The notes under the pieces were generated by a model. That model was not told where the DNA came from. It was given only the letters and a program-made list of their open reading frames with translations, and ran no database searches. 64,000 nucleotides of DNA, from NCBI RefSeq assembly GCF_001754075.1, contig NZ_MIEH01000001.1:60553-124552 (forward strand), read 5' to 3'. The DNA is from Merdimonas faecis. GTDB taxonomy: Bacteria; Bacillota; Clostridia; Lachnospirales; Lachnospiraceae. Below, piece by piece: positions 51,368 through 59,462 of this stretch. The position numbers and the translations under genes were made by a program. The stretch's first letter is position 1. Every line of letters begins with the position of its first letter.

Positions 51368-52579
51368 ATGGAAGAGAAGATCATCAGAAGTGCCATCCAG
51401 GCACATGAGAGCAAGAAGAGCTTTCATTTTGAGTTTCAGGAGGAACTTAAACCAAAGCAGATTGACAATGCGATCCGTTCGTATGCGAAAGGAGTAACAG
51501 CAGCAGAGGTTATTGCGGTCCTTGATGAAACTATGCTTTCGAACGGGAAAAAGGGGTATCTCGTTACCGAGAAGGGGATTTACTCCAGCACGATGTTTAA
51601 TAAAAAAAGTAATCCGCTTCCGTTGGATCACATGGTATCTGTTGAGGTAGAGGAGTCGGACTGCATCGTGACATACGAGGACGGGACTAAGCGGAGTTTT
51701 TTCTTCAGTATTCACAAGGAATTTCCAGAAATTCTGAATACGATCCTGAAAGGCAGGAACCAGAACGTAAGTGGGCCGGAAAAACCGGCAAAGGCAGTAG
51801 AGGCATCCAAGCCGGCAGCTGAACCGAAGCCGTCCAAGCCATCGAAACAGGCAGAGCCGCCAAAGCCAGTGGAACCGCCGAAACAGGCAGAGCCATCGAA
51901 GCCAGTGGAGCCGCCGAAACAGGCAGAGCCAGCAAAGCCAGTGGAGCCGCCAAAGGAAATGGAGAAAAAGGGGCCTGCCGAGCCAGGGCAAGAGGAGAAA
52001 AAATATAAGGTTGCTGTCGTGGGTGAGGCGGAAAGCGGCAGACATACGCTGGTGGAGCGTCTTTTAGAGAGTGGAAAGCTTTCTGATGATATTTCCCTGA
52101 TCATCTTTGAGAATCCGTTGGAGCTGTTTCGTTATCTGGAAGAGCCAGGAGCTTATCTGGACGGCTATATAGGAGTTTGTGACGCTACAACAGGCACATC
52201 AGACGAACTTACGGATTCGATCCGGATCATGAGCGGGAAGCAGATTCCTCTTTCTGCGCTATTTTTCAATAAACGGGATTTGTTCCTGGATGATGAAATG
52301 TTCCAGCTGTCAGCAATCATGACGCTGGGAGATATGGAAGATATGGGATTTGACGGATTTTATCAGCCGGAAAGTGTAGAGATTCTGCTTGGACGCTTGT
52401 TTTCGGTGCCAGTGTATATCGGAAGTGCAGTGGATATCAGGGCAAATGATCTGGAACCGGAATTTGGAACTGCGGTTCAGGAACTGGTGCTGGGATTAAA
52501 TGCACATGAAGGCGTCCTGCCGAATGGGGAGACAGAGCCGGTGTCACTGGAGGAACTGATTTCCAGATACCAGGCATAA
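51368..52579 (+). CDS. PH-like / proline-repeat / degenerate GTPase protein
   Basis: 403 residues in three parts. Residues about 30-130 look like a small PH-like beta domain (VIAVLDETMLSNGKKGYLVTEKGIYSS). Residues about 140-200 are a proline-, lysine- and glutamate-rich linker with three 12-residue repeats QAEPxKPVEPPK. Residues 210-400 are Ras-like: VAVVGEAESGRHT (residues 215-227), where the P-loop Lys is replaced by Arg, CDATTGTSDEL, and a perfect G4 NKRD (301-304). No signal peptide or membrane helix. Function unknown. AGGAGAAAGG precedes ATG 51368; a terminator follows. The family assignment of each part is by motif only. Confidence 0.7.
   Translation: MEEKIIRSAIQAHESKKSFHFEFQEELKPKQIDNAIRSYAKGVTAAEVIAVLDETMLSNGKKGYLVTEKGIYSSTMFNKKSNPLPLDHMVSVEVEESDCIVTYEDGTKRSFFFSIHKEFPEILNTILKGRNQNVSGPEKPAKAVEASKPAAEPKPSKPSKQAEPPKPVEPPKQAEPSKPVEPPKQAEPAKPVEPPKEMEKKGPAEPGQEEKKYKVAVVGEAESGRHTLVERLLESGKLSDDISLIIFENPLELFRYLEEPGAYLDGYIGVCDATTGTSDELTDSIRIMSGKQIPLSALFFNKRDLFLDDEMFQLSAIMTLGDMEDMGFDGFYQPESVEILLGRLFSVPVYIGSAVDIRANDLEPEFGTAVQELVLGLNAHEGVLPNGETEPVSLEELISRYQA
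51848..51955 (+). repeat. Three 36-base tandem repeats within the linker
   Basis: Three units (51848-51883, 51884-51919, 51920-51955) each begin CAGGCAGAGCC and encode QAEP[P/S/A]KPVEPPK. The DNA is nearly identical between units, so unit number may vary between strains. Confidence 0.85.
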
Positions 52580-52962
52580 AAACAATTAATTCTTATGGAG
52601 ACAGACTTGGAAATCTGTCTCCATTTATTCTGAAATAGTTGCGAAAGCTCAAAAGAATAAAATACTTTTGTGACGTATTTATAATTCGTTCTGCGTATTG
52701 ACACGGCCTAGCCTGTCTGGTGGCTGCAGAAACAAGATGACAGAGGATAGATTTGTCTATTCTGCTATCTTGTTTTCTAAGAACTTTTCCACTATAATTA
52801 ACAGATAATCAATGGGAGAGTCCTTTCTCCCAAAAAGGCTGGACTTTCCGGCTGTCAATTTTTTATCCGGCGATTTCTGCCATTTTATTTCCAGACCTTT
52901 TTTGAGCTCACTTAAAGGTTGCAACGGTTTATTTTGTTTTCTATAATGAAAGGAGAAAATCA
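52580..52962. other. Intergenic stretch of 383 bases with two hairpins
   Basis: It holds a terminator (52596-52623), a second hairpin (AAACAAGAT 52731-52739 with ATCTTGTTT 52768-52776, inner ATAGA/TCTAT), a GGGAGA/TCTCCC dyad near 52814, and a promoter-like TTGCAA-17-TATAAT (52919-52947). A 68-codon frame on the minus strand (52757-52963) is open but has no supporting ribosome site. Confidence 0.6.
52596..52630 (+). terminator. Terminator after the PH/GTPase-like gene
   Basis: TGGAGACAGA (52596-52605) pairs perfectly with TCTGTCTCCA (52614-52623), followed by TTTATTCT. Confidence 0.8.
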
Positions 52963-53898
52963 ATGATGCAACAATTTCATACTCAGGAATATCCCACTGC
53001 GAACCGTAACTACAAGGATCGCCTGTTTCGCTTTGTGTTCAATAACAAGAAGGACCTCCTGGATCTATATAATGCGATTAATGGGACGAACTATGACAAA
53101 CCGGAAGAGTTGGAAGTCGACACCTTGGAAAATGTGCTGTACCTTTCCATGAAGAATGATTTGTCCTTCCTGATCGATGCAGAGCTGAATCTGTATGAAC
53201 ATCAGAGCACTTATAATCCCAACATGCCTATGAGGGGGCTTCTGTATTTCGCAGGCGTTTATACCAGGCATATTTCCAGCCGCGAGATTAATATTTACAG
53301 CAGTTCGCCCAAGGAATTTCCTTTCCCCCAACACATCGTGTTCTACAACGGGACCAGGGAGGAACAGGATCGAAAGGTTTTGAAGTTGTCAGATCTTTTC
53401 CGGCGGCCAAACGGGGAGAAAGAACCCTGCCTGGAATGTAAGACCTTGATGTTGAACATTAATTACGGGCATAACCGGGAATTGATGAAGAAGTGTAGGC
53501 GTCTGGAGGAATACGCTATCTTTGTGGATACCATCCGGAAGAATCAAACGAAAGGGAAAGATCTGCAGGAAGCAGTGGAAACGGCGGTGGAAAGCTGTAT
53601 TGCCGGCGGGGTTCTGGCGGATATCCTGAGAGCGCAGAAAGCAGAGGTGGTACAGATGGTACTGGAAGGTTTCGATCAGGAAGCATATGAGAAAGCCATG
53701 AAGAAAGAGGGCTATGAGGACGGATATCAGGATGGAAAAGAGGCTGGGAAAAAGGAAGAACTGGAGCGGGGGATCTGCGGATTGATTCATTCTTTGAGGG
53801 AATTCGATATTCCGAAGGAACAGATTTTGCAAAAACTTCAGGATACCTATCAGATTACGGAAAAAGAAGCCATGGGTTATGTAGAAAAATATTGGTAA
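52963..53898 (+). CDS. Rpn family / PD-(D/E)XK transposase-like nuclease
   Basis: 311 residues. NRNYKDRLFRFVF, DLSFLIDAELNLYEHQSTYNPNMPMR and FPQHIVFYNG are the core of the PD-(D/E)XK nuclease family that includes RpnA-like recombination-promoting nucleases. The Asp and Glu-x-Gln positions are kept. The C-terminal part (about 230-310) is charged and helical. AAAGGAG precedes ATG 52963, but the promoter-like TATAAT at 52942-52947 would start the RNA inside that site. A related gene is at 63157. The role of these genes (mobile or defence related) is not established. Confidence 0.85.
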   Translation: MMQQFHTQEYPTANRNYKDRLFRFVFNNKKDLLDLYNAINGTNYDKPEELEVDTLENVLYLSMKNDLSFLIDAELNLYEHQSTYNPNMPMRGLLYFAGVYTRHISSREINIYSSSPKEFPFPQHIVFYNGTREEQDRKVLKLSDLFRRPNGEKEPCLECKTLMLNINYGHNRELMKKCRRLEEYAIFVDTIRKNQTKGKDLQEAVETAVESCIAGGVLADILRAQKAEVVQMVLEGFDQEAYEKAMKKEGYEDGYQDGKEAGKKEELERGICGLIHSLREFDIPKEQILQKLQDTYQITEKEAMGYVEKYW

Positions 53899-54080
53899 AT
53901 GAGAGAAAAACGGGAATAAAAGGGAATCATGAGAAAATGCAGTTACCGGGTTTGTAACCGCTGTTCCCCATAACTTCTCATAAGTTGTTATGTCCTTGTA
54001 TTTGCTGGGGCTTCTATACCGATAAATTTGGAAACATAATGGTCTTTCTATATAGCCGGAATATAAAGAAAAGTCCGGAT

Positions 54081-54130
54081 TAAGAGTGTAAATGCTGTTT
54101 TGCAGCAGACTCTTATGAGGGCTTTTTTTG
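54081..54130 (+). terminator. Terminator-like hairpin
   Basis: TAAGAGT (54081-54087) pairs with ACTCTTA (54109-54115), with inner GCTG/CAGC, followed by GCTTTTTTTG. Confidence 0.65.
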
Positions 54131-54165
54131 TTTTTTCAAAATGATGAAAGATAGTAGTGTTTTCC

Positions 54166-54211
54166 TTGTGAAGTAAAAAAGCATATGATAAAATAGTCTA
54201 AAAGGAGACTA
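54166..54211 (+). promoter_or_regulatory. marR promoter and palindromic operator
   Basis: TTGTGA (54166-54171), 17 bases, TAAAAT (54189-54194). The dyad TAGTCT (54194-54199), 6 bases, AGACTA (54206-54211) overlaps the -10 end and the ribosome site of the MarR gene, fitting autorepression. Confidence 0.65.
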
Positions 54212-54214
54212 AAC

Positions 54215-54655
54215 ATGAACGAGATAGACAGGCCATATAATTTAAAACGTTTTTATCTGCAATGGCAGAAATTGAATCATGTATATGAGGACTATGCAAA
54301 GATACATGATCTGACCTATATTTCTATGTTTATTTTGCAGCTGCTGGACGGTGAGGGGACGACGCAGAAAGAACTGTGCGATATCTTATATTTCCCGAAG
54401 CAGACTGTCAATAAGGTGATACTCTCTTTTGTAAAGAGGGGATATGCTGCCATGGCTGAAAATCCGAAGGACAGACGTTCTCGTTTGATCGTACTTACAG
54501 AAAAGGGGAAAGAATTTCAAAAGAAAGTGATTTCCCACATTGAGCAGGCGGAACTACAGGCATTTGCTTCTTTATCAGAGCGGGAGCAGGAAGTGATAAC
54601 AGACCTTTGGGAAAAATACACCAGCATATGTATCAATAAGATTAATGGCAGTTAA
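54215..54655 (+). CDS. MarR-family transcription regulator
   Basis: 146 residues. Winged helix with TTQKELCDILYFPKQTVNKVILSFVKRGY and the wing ENPKDRRSRLIVLTEKGK. AAAGGAG stands 8 bases before ATG 54215, within the dyad. The target is likely the aldo/keto reductase gene that follows, and its own gene. Because that gene is broken, the regulator may now have no local target. Confidence 0.92.
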   Translation: MNEIDRPYNLKRFYLQWQKLNHVYEDYAKIHDLTYISMFILQLLDGEGTTQKELCDILYFPKQTVNKVILSFVKRGYAAMAENPKDRRSRLIVLTEKGKEFQKKVISHIEQAELQAFASLSEREQEVITDLWEKYTSICINKINGS

Positions 54656-54680
54656 GTGTGCCGGATGGAGGAACGGATAG

Positions 54681-55554
54681 ATGAAAAAACTGGGATTTGG
54701 ACTTATGCGTTTACCGCTGATAAATGATGAATTTTCTCGTGTAGATAAGAAAATGTTATGTGATATGGTTGACTATTATCTGGATAAAGGATTCCAATAC
54801 TTTGATACAGCATGGTTTTATCACGATGGACAGTCGGAAATATCTGTAAAAGAGTGTCTTGCAGACCGTTATCCCCGCTCTGCTTTCCTGCTTGCGGATA
54901 AAATGCCTCTTGTACTGATCCGGGAAGAAAAGGAACTGGAAGAATGACACGATTCAGTCGGAAAAGTGTTATCAGGTAGCGAAAAAGCACGGGAAACCGG
55001 TTATTGTTATGGAACCTGTCAAGGGTGGAACTCTTGCAGATATTCCGGAAGAAGCGGAAAAGTTATTCAAGTCTTATCGCTCTGATATGTCTGTTGCTTC
55101 GTGGGCGATCCGCTTTGCGGCAAGCCATGAGAATGTTATGTTGGTTTTAAGTGGCATGAGCAGCATGGAACAGTTAAAAGACAATTTATCGTATATGGAA
55201 AATTTCAAACCATTTGCACCGGAAGAATTTGAATTAGTCTGCGAAGCTGCAAAAATGATCAATCAGAGTGTTGCCATTCCGTGTACCGGATGTTCTTACT
55301 GTATCAATAAATGCCCGATAAATATTGCTATTCCTAAATACTTTGCACTCTACAATGCAGACATGCGGGAGTTGGAAACGAAGGCATGGACAGCACAGAC
55401 GATGCTGTACAGTCATTTTTCAGAGCAGTATGGCAAGGCGGGTGATTGTATCAGGTGCGGTCAATGTGAGAAGATGTGTCCGCAGCATCTGACGATCAGA
55501 GAATGGCTGAAAAAGGTGGCTGAAAGATTTGAAGGAGACCAGGGTAATTCCTGA
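54681..55554 (+). pseudogene. Ferredoxin-type aldo/keto reductase, decayed
   Basis: The first 88 codons read MKKLGFGLMRLPLINDEFSR to FDTAWFYHDG, the N-terminus of 4Fe-4S aldo/keto reductases, ending at TGA 54945-54947. The continuation lies in another frame from about 54949 (TIQSEKCYQVAKKHGKPVIVMEPVKGG) and runs to the end with two ferredoxin cysteine motifs (CTGCSYCINKCP, CIRCGQCEKMCP). The stretch between is missing: about 80-110 residues of the barrel, including the usual LLHNL region, are lost. A deletion with frame shift explains this. The full family length is about 370-390 residues. Confidence 0.9.
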
Positions 55555-55555
55555 A

Positions 55556-55584
55556 TTGAAAAACCCTACCAGATATGTTAGAAT
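55556..55584 (+). promoter_or_regulatory. pyrE promoter
   Basis: TTGAAA (55556-55561), 17 bases, TAGAAT (55579-55584), starting right after the stop of the decayed reductase. Confidence 0.65.
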
Positions 55585-55615
55585 TGATAAGAATTATGTA
55601 GGAGGTTTGAAAGAT

Positions 55616-56296
55616 ATGGAACAGTACAAGCAGGAATTTATCGAATTTATGGTAGAAAGCGACGTGTTGAAATTCGGGGAGTTCACACTGAAAAGTGGAA
55701 GAAAATCTCCGTTTTTTATGAATGCGGGAGCTTATGTGACAGGCACGCAGCTTAAAAAGCTGGGTGAATATTATGCAAAGGCGATTCACGATAAATATGG
55801 TGATGATTTTGATGTGCTGTTCGGACCTGCTTACAAGGGAATTCCGCTGGCAGTGGTGACTGCAATTGCGTTTAGCGAGCTTTATGGAAAAGAAATCCGT
55901 TACTGCTCTGACCGGAAGGAAGAAAAGGATCACGGAGCGGACAAAGGAAGTTTTCTGGGAAGCAGCTTAAAAGACGGCGACAGGGTCATTATGATCGAGG
56001 ATGTGACTACGTCCGGAAAATCCATGGAAGAGACTGTGCCGAAGGTAAAGGGTGCGGCGAATGTGGACATCAAAGGACTGATGGTATCCTTAAACCGTAT
56101 GGAAGTCGGAAAAGGCGGAGAGAAGTGCGCGCTTGATGAAGTGAAAGAATTATATGGCTTTGATACGGCTGCAATCGTGACTATGGAAGAGGTAGTAGAA
56201 TACCTTTATAACAGAGAATGTCAGGGAAAAATCGTGATCGATGATACATTAAAATCTGCAATTGACGCATATTATGAACAGTACGGCGCAAAGTAG
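55616..56296 (+). CDS. pyrE: Orotate phosphoribosyltransferase
   Basis: 226 residues. FTLKSGRKSPFFMNAG is the N-terminal signature, and the PRPP-binding loop reads VIMIEDVTTSGKSMEE. It makes OMP from orotate. TAGGAGGT stands 10 bases before ATG 55616. It completes, with pyrC, pyrF, pyrK and pyrD, most of the pathway, but lies 14 kb from pyrD, with its own promoter. Confidence 0.96.
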   Translation: MEQYKQEFIEFMVESDVLKFGEFTLKSGRKSPFFMNAGAYVTGTQLKKLGEYYAKAIHDKYGDDFDVLFGPAYKGIPLAVVTAIAFSELYGKEIRYCSDRKEEKDHGADKGSFLGSSLKDGDRVIMIEDVTTSGKSMEETVPKVKGAANVDIKGLMVSLNRMEVGKGGEKCALDEVKELYGFDTAAIVTMEEVVEYLYNRECQGKIVIDDTLKSAIDAYYEQYGAK

Positions 56297-56343
56297 CGGA
56301 TGCGGCAGGTGCAGGTGAACAGGTAAAATCAGGAGGGACGCAT

Positions 56344-56496
56344 ATGAACGAAAAAGCATATAAGGCAATGAGTCTGGCAGGAGCGGCAAACATCGCCGTG
56401 GGAATCGTGATTTTAGTTGTGGGAATCGCGGCGGGAGTGATCGCGATCGTTACGGGGGCTCGTCTCCAGAAAGAGAAGAAAGGTCTCACTTTCTAG
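56344..56496 (+). CDS. Small single-helix membrane protein
   Basis: 50 residues: MNEKAYKAMSLAGAANIAVG, a long hydrophobic helix of Ile, Val, Gly and Ala, then a basic end (RLQKEKKGLTF). CAGGAGGG stands 5-6 bases before ATG 56344, so translation is likely. No family is recognised. It lies between pyrE and vanZ. Confidence 0.75.
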   Translation: MNEKAYKAMSLAGAANIAVGIVILVVGIAAGVIAIVTGARLQKEKKGLTF

Positions 56497-56526
56497 GGAC
56501 TTATGTAATAGAAAGGAAGCATTTTT

Positions 56527-57012
56527 TTGAATAATAAGACAAGGAAGAGGATACGTGTCCTTGGAAAAATCTTATTTATACTGTATGTGATCTTTATTGT
56601 ATATTTTCTGATATTTTCTGACTGGTACGGCAGGACAGGAGAAATGCAGGAGTACCATTATAACCTGGTATTGTTTAAAGAAATCCGGCGGTTCTGGGAA
56701 TACCGGGATCAGGTCGGATTCTTTGCAATGTTTACCAATCTGTTTGGAAATGTGATCATTTTCATTCCGTTTGGATTTTTTCTTCCAATGGCGAGCAGGT
56801 ACCGGAGTCTCCTGGGAACCGTGTTCTACAGCTTTGGATTGAGTCTATGTGTAGAAACGTTTCAGCTGTTTTCCAGGGTGGGAAGCTTTGATGTAGATGA
56901 CCTGCTGCTCAATACGATCGGAGGTCTGGCAGGATATATCATATTTGTGATCTGTGCGGCAATAAGGAGAAGACATGTTACTAAGAAGAAAAAAAGTAAA
57001 AAAAGAAGATGA
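56527..57012 (+). CDS. VanZ family protein
   Basis: 161 residues with four hydrophobic helices and the VanZ motifs NLFGNVIIFIPFGFFLP, SFGLSLCVETFQLF and FDVDDLLLNTIGGLAGY. Its C-terminus is highly basic. VanZ proteins are linked to low-level glycopeptide resistance or cell-envelope matters, but most have no proven role. The start is TTG 56527, with AAAGGAAG 8 bases upstream. It overlaps the next gene by 38 bases. Confidence 0.9.
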   Translation: MNNKTRKRIRVLGKILFILYVIFIVYFLIFSDWYGRTGEMQEYHYNLVLFKEIRRFWEYRDQVGFFAMFTNLFGNVIIFIPFGFFLPMASRYRSLLGTVFYSFGLSLCVETFQLFSRVGSFDVDDLLLNTIGGLAGYIIFVICAAIRRRHVTKKKKSKKRR

Positions 57013-57373
57013 CAGGGCAAAAGCTGCGGTAAAAACAAGAGAAAAGCAGCGGCGCAAAATGATCCGGACAAAATATGGGCAGGCGCCGTTAAGACACGCA
57101 AGGAAAGGCGTGTATTCCTGTATTTATGGGGCAGTGGTCTTTGCCCTTTTGTTTTTGATGATCCTGATCTCTTTTGTGACCAAAGGAGAAGTCGGGGTAT
57201 TGATCGGTCTGGTGGGGCTGGGTACTGTGGCGCTGTCCATAGCCGGAGTGACACTCGGCGTCCGCGGTTTAAAGGAGCGGGATAAAAATTATCTTACCTG
57301 CAGGATAGGAATCGGCGTGAACGGGCTGTTCCTCTTAGGCCTTGCAGGATTATTTATCAGGGGGCTGTTATAG
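56975..57373 (+). CDS. DUF6142-like small membrane protein
   Basis: 132 residues. A basic N-terminal part (about 1-45: MLLRRKKVKKEDDRAKAAVK and onward) and three hydrophobic helices with the motif GVTLGVRGLKERDKNY. It resembles DUF6142, a clostridial family without known function. AAGGAGAAG precedes ATG 56975, which lies in the end of vanZ. The stop is 3 bases before the aminopeptidase gene. Confidence 0.75.
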   Translation: MLLRRKKVKKEDDRAKAAVKTREKQRRKMIRTKYGQAPLRHARKGVYSCIYGAVVFALLFLMILISFVTKGEVGVLIGLVGLGTVALSIAGVTLGVRGLKERDKNYLTCRIGIGVNGLFLLGLAGLFIRGLL

Positions 57374-57376
57374 AGG

Positions 57377-59419
57377 ATGATAGAGGAAAGATATGATCTT
57401 GCGATCGGAAGAATCGGCAGGATCGGAGGAGAAGAAAGCGTAAAACTGCCGTTTCGTAATTTTTTTCAAAAAACGGCATCTTTTCTTCTGATGATCGATG
57501 AACTGAAAAAAGAGATAGAAAGCGGGGGGTATGAAAAGCGGGCTCTTTCAGAGCTGGAAGCGTGGAATGACCGGCTGTACAGGGACATTCTGCCGGATAA
57601 TTACAGTACAAGCTACGGAAATCCGGTTTTTGCGGTAAAGGAGCTGGGAGAAGGATACGGACAGATATTAAGCTTCCTTTATACAGAACTCAGGGGAGCA
57701 ATTCCCTATGTGTTTGAGGGGAAAACAGAGTATCTGGATATCCTGCTTGAACTTTTCCTGGAAATATACGGGCAGTTTGAAGAGGAGGAGATTCCGAAGG
57801 AGGAGCAGATTAAAGAGATCATTTACTGGTATGCCAGTGACTACTGCGATGTGTTTGTGGCGGACCGGATCAGAGAGCAGATCGACCCGGACTGTTCCTT
57901 TGCGCTGAATATCATTTGCAGCAGCGATCTTTCGGATCTTCGGTATCTTTACCGGTTCGGGGAATATATCAGTGAAAACGAGAGAAGAACGGCAGAACAT
58001 CTGCTGGAGCTTTCGGAAGATGTGATCTGTAAGATGGCCGATGTTTATACGGAGGGGTATCGTGTCGGATTTGTAAATACCGGTAAGGATCTGTCAAAAA
58101 AGGGCACGGTGGAAATCCGGTATGTGCTGGGATTTGAAAGAGTGATCAAAAAGGCGGTTGAAAACTTCCGGGAAATGGGACTGCGTCCGGTATTCTGCCG
58201 GTCCGGCGCCAGTGTGCTGACAAAACGCCGCCATCTGAAGGTGGGGTATTATGGGGCAGTGGCCAATAAGCAGTTTGACTACGATCATGGCAATGACCAG
58301 GCGCTGTTTTTTGATAAGAGATTTATGGAGCGCAAGCTTGAGGTTATAAAGACTACCTATGAGCATCACAAGGAACTGGCGGCAGAGATGGCGGGACCTG
58401 CGGTGATCGAGATGTTTGGGGAAGAGCCTTTTTCTCCGGAGCAGACAAAGGAAGCTCTGTCCCTTACTGCTAAACAAGAAGAGCTCTCATTGCAGTTTGA
58501 CAGTCGGCAGAGCCAGATCGTGAACAGCTACATTCCGGGAGATGAAAGAAGCTTTACGATCATTGCCTATCCGGTGCCGGAGATCGGAAAGGATTATAAA
58601 GAAATCTTTGACGAGGTGATCCGGATCAATACTTTGGACGCCAAGGTATACGAAAAGGTACAGCAGACGCTGATCGATGCGCTGGATCAGGGCGAATATG
58701 TGCACATCCTGGGCGGAAACGGCAACCGGACAGATCTGAAGGTGCAGCTTTACCGCCTGAATGATCCAAAGAAGGAGACGATTTTTGAAAACTGTGTGGC
58801 TGATGTCAATATTCCGGTGGGAGAAGTGTTCACTTCTCCGGTACTGGAAGGGACAAACGGGGTACTCCATGTCAGCAGGGTATATCTGAATGAACTGCAG
58901 TACCGGGATCTGGAGATTACCTTTGCCAATGGAATGATAGCGGACTACAGCTGTGGAAATTTTGAGCGGGAGCTGGAAAATAAGGCTTATATCCGGGATA
59001 ACATCCTGCACAGGCATGAGACACTGCCGCTTGGAGAGTTTGCGATCGGCACCAATACCACGGCTTATGTGGCGGCAAAGAAGTACGGGATCGAAGAAAA
59101 GATGCCGATCCTGATCGCGGAAAAAATGGGTCCCCATTTTGCGGTGGGAGACACCTGTTACAGCTGGAGCGAGGATATCCGGGTCTACAATCCAAATGGG
59201 AAAGAAATCGTAGCAAAGGATAATTCCGTATCCATCCGCAGGAAAGAGGATGTGTCAAAGGCATATTTTCATTGCCACACGGATATCACGATTCCCTATG
59301 AGGAGCTAAAGAGCATTACGGTCGTGACGGCGGACGGCGGCAGGATTCCTCTCCTGGAAGAGGGAAGATTCGTGCTGCCGGGCTGCGAGGTTCTGAACGA
59401 ACCGTTGAAAAATGCATAG
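57377..59419 (+). CDS. M29-like aminopeptidase with long N-terminal region
   Basis: 680 residues. The last about 400 have the M29 (AmpS/AmpT) pattern: GEVFTSP with one metal Glu, LGEFAIGTNT with the second Glu, PHFAVGDTCY with a His, and CHTDITIP with the His-x-Asp pair. All metal ligands seen in M29 enzymes appear kept. The first about 280 residues are an extension not found in the 410-residue classical enzymes; it is helical and has no recognised domain. It cleaves N-terminal residues from peptides in the cytosol. AGAGG is the only ribosome site near ATG 57377; translation may be coupled to the gene before. Confidence 0.8.
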   Translation: MIEERYDLAIGRIGRIGGEESVKLPFRNFFQKTASFLLMIDELKKEIESGGYEKRALSELEAWNDRLYRDILPDNYSTSYGNPVFAVKELGEGYGQILSFLYTELRGAIPYVFEGKTEYLDILLELFLEIYGQFEEEEIPKEEQIKEIIYWYASDYCDVFVADRIREQIDPDCSFALNIICSSDLSDLRYLYRFGEYISENERRTAEHLLELSEDVICKMADVYTEGYRVGFVNTGKDLSKKGTVEIRYVLGFERVIKKAVENFREMGLRPVFCRSGASVLTKRRHLKVGYYGAVANKQFDYDHGNDQALFFDKRFMERKLEVIKTTYEHHKELAAEMAGPAVIEMFGEEPFSPEQTKEALSLTAKQEELSLQFDSRQSQIVNSYIPGDERSFTIIAYPVPEIGKDYKEIFDEVIRINTLDAKVYEKVQQTLIDALDQGEYVHILGGNGNRTDLKVQLYRLNDPKKETIFENCVADVNIPVGEVFTSPVLEGTNGVLHVSRVYLNELQYRDLEITFANGMIADYSCGNFERELENKAYIRDNILHRHETLPLGEFAIGTNTTAYVAAKKYGIEEKMPILIAEKMGPHFAVGDTCYSWSEDIRVYNPNGKEIVAKDNSVSIRRKEDVSKAYFHCHTDITIPYEELKSITVVTADGGRIPLLEEGRFVLPGCEVLNEPLKNA

Positions 59420-59462
59420 AAACCATGTTATGATGAACGATGAGAAAGAGAGGATGAAGACT

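Larger units (their letters stand above)
53899..54214. other. Intergenic stretch of 316 bases
   Basis: It holds no reading frame of note. A terminator-like hairpin stands at 54081-54130, and the MarR promoter (54166-54194) at its end. The first 180 bases show nothing recognisable. Confidence 0.6.

Noticed and set aside
52757..52963. A 68-codon minus-strand frame upstream of the Rpn-type gene
   Set aside because: It lacks a ribosome site on its strand and starts in the ribosome-site region of the divergent gene; no family is recognised. It remains a weak possibility only.
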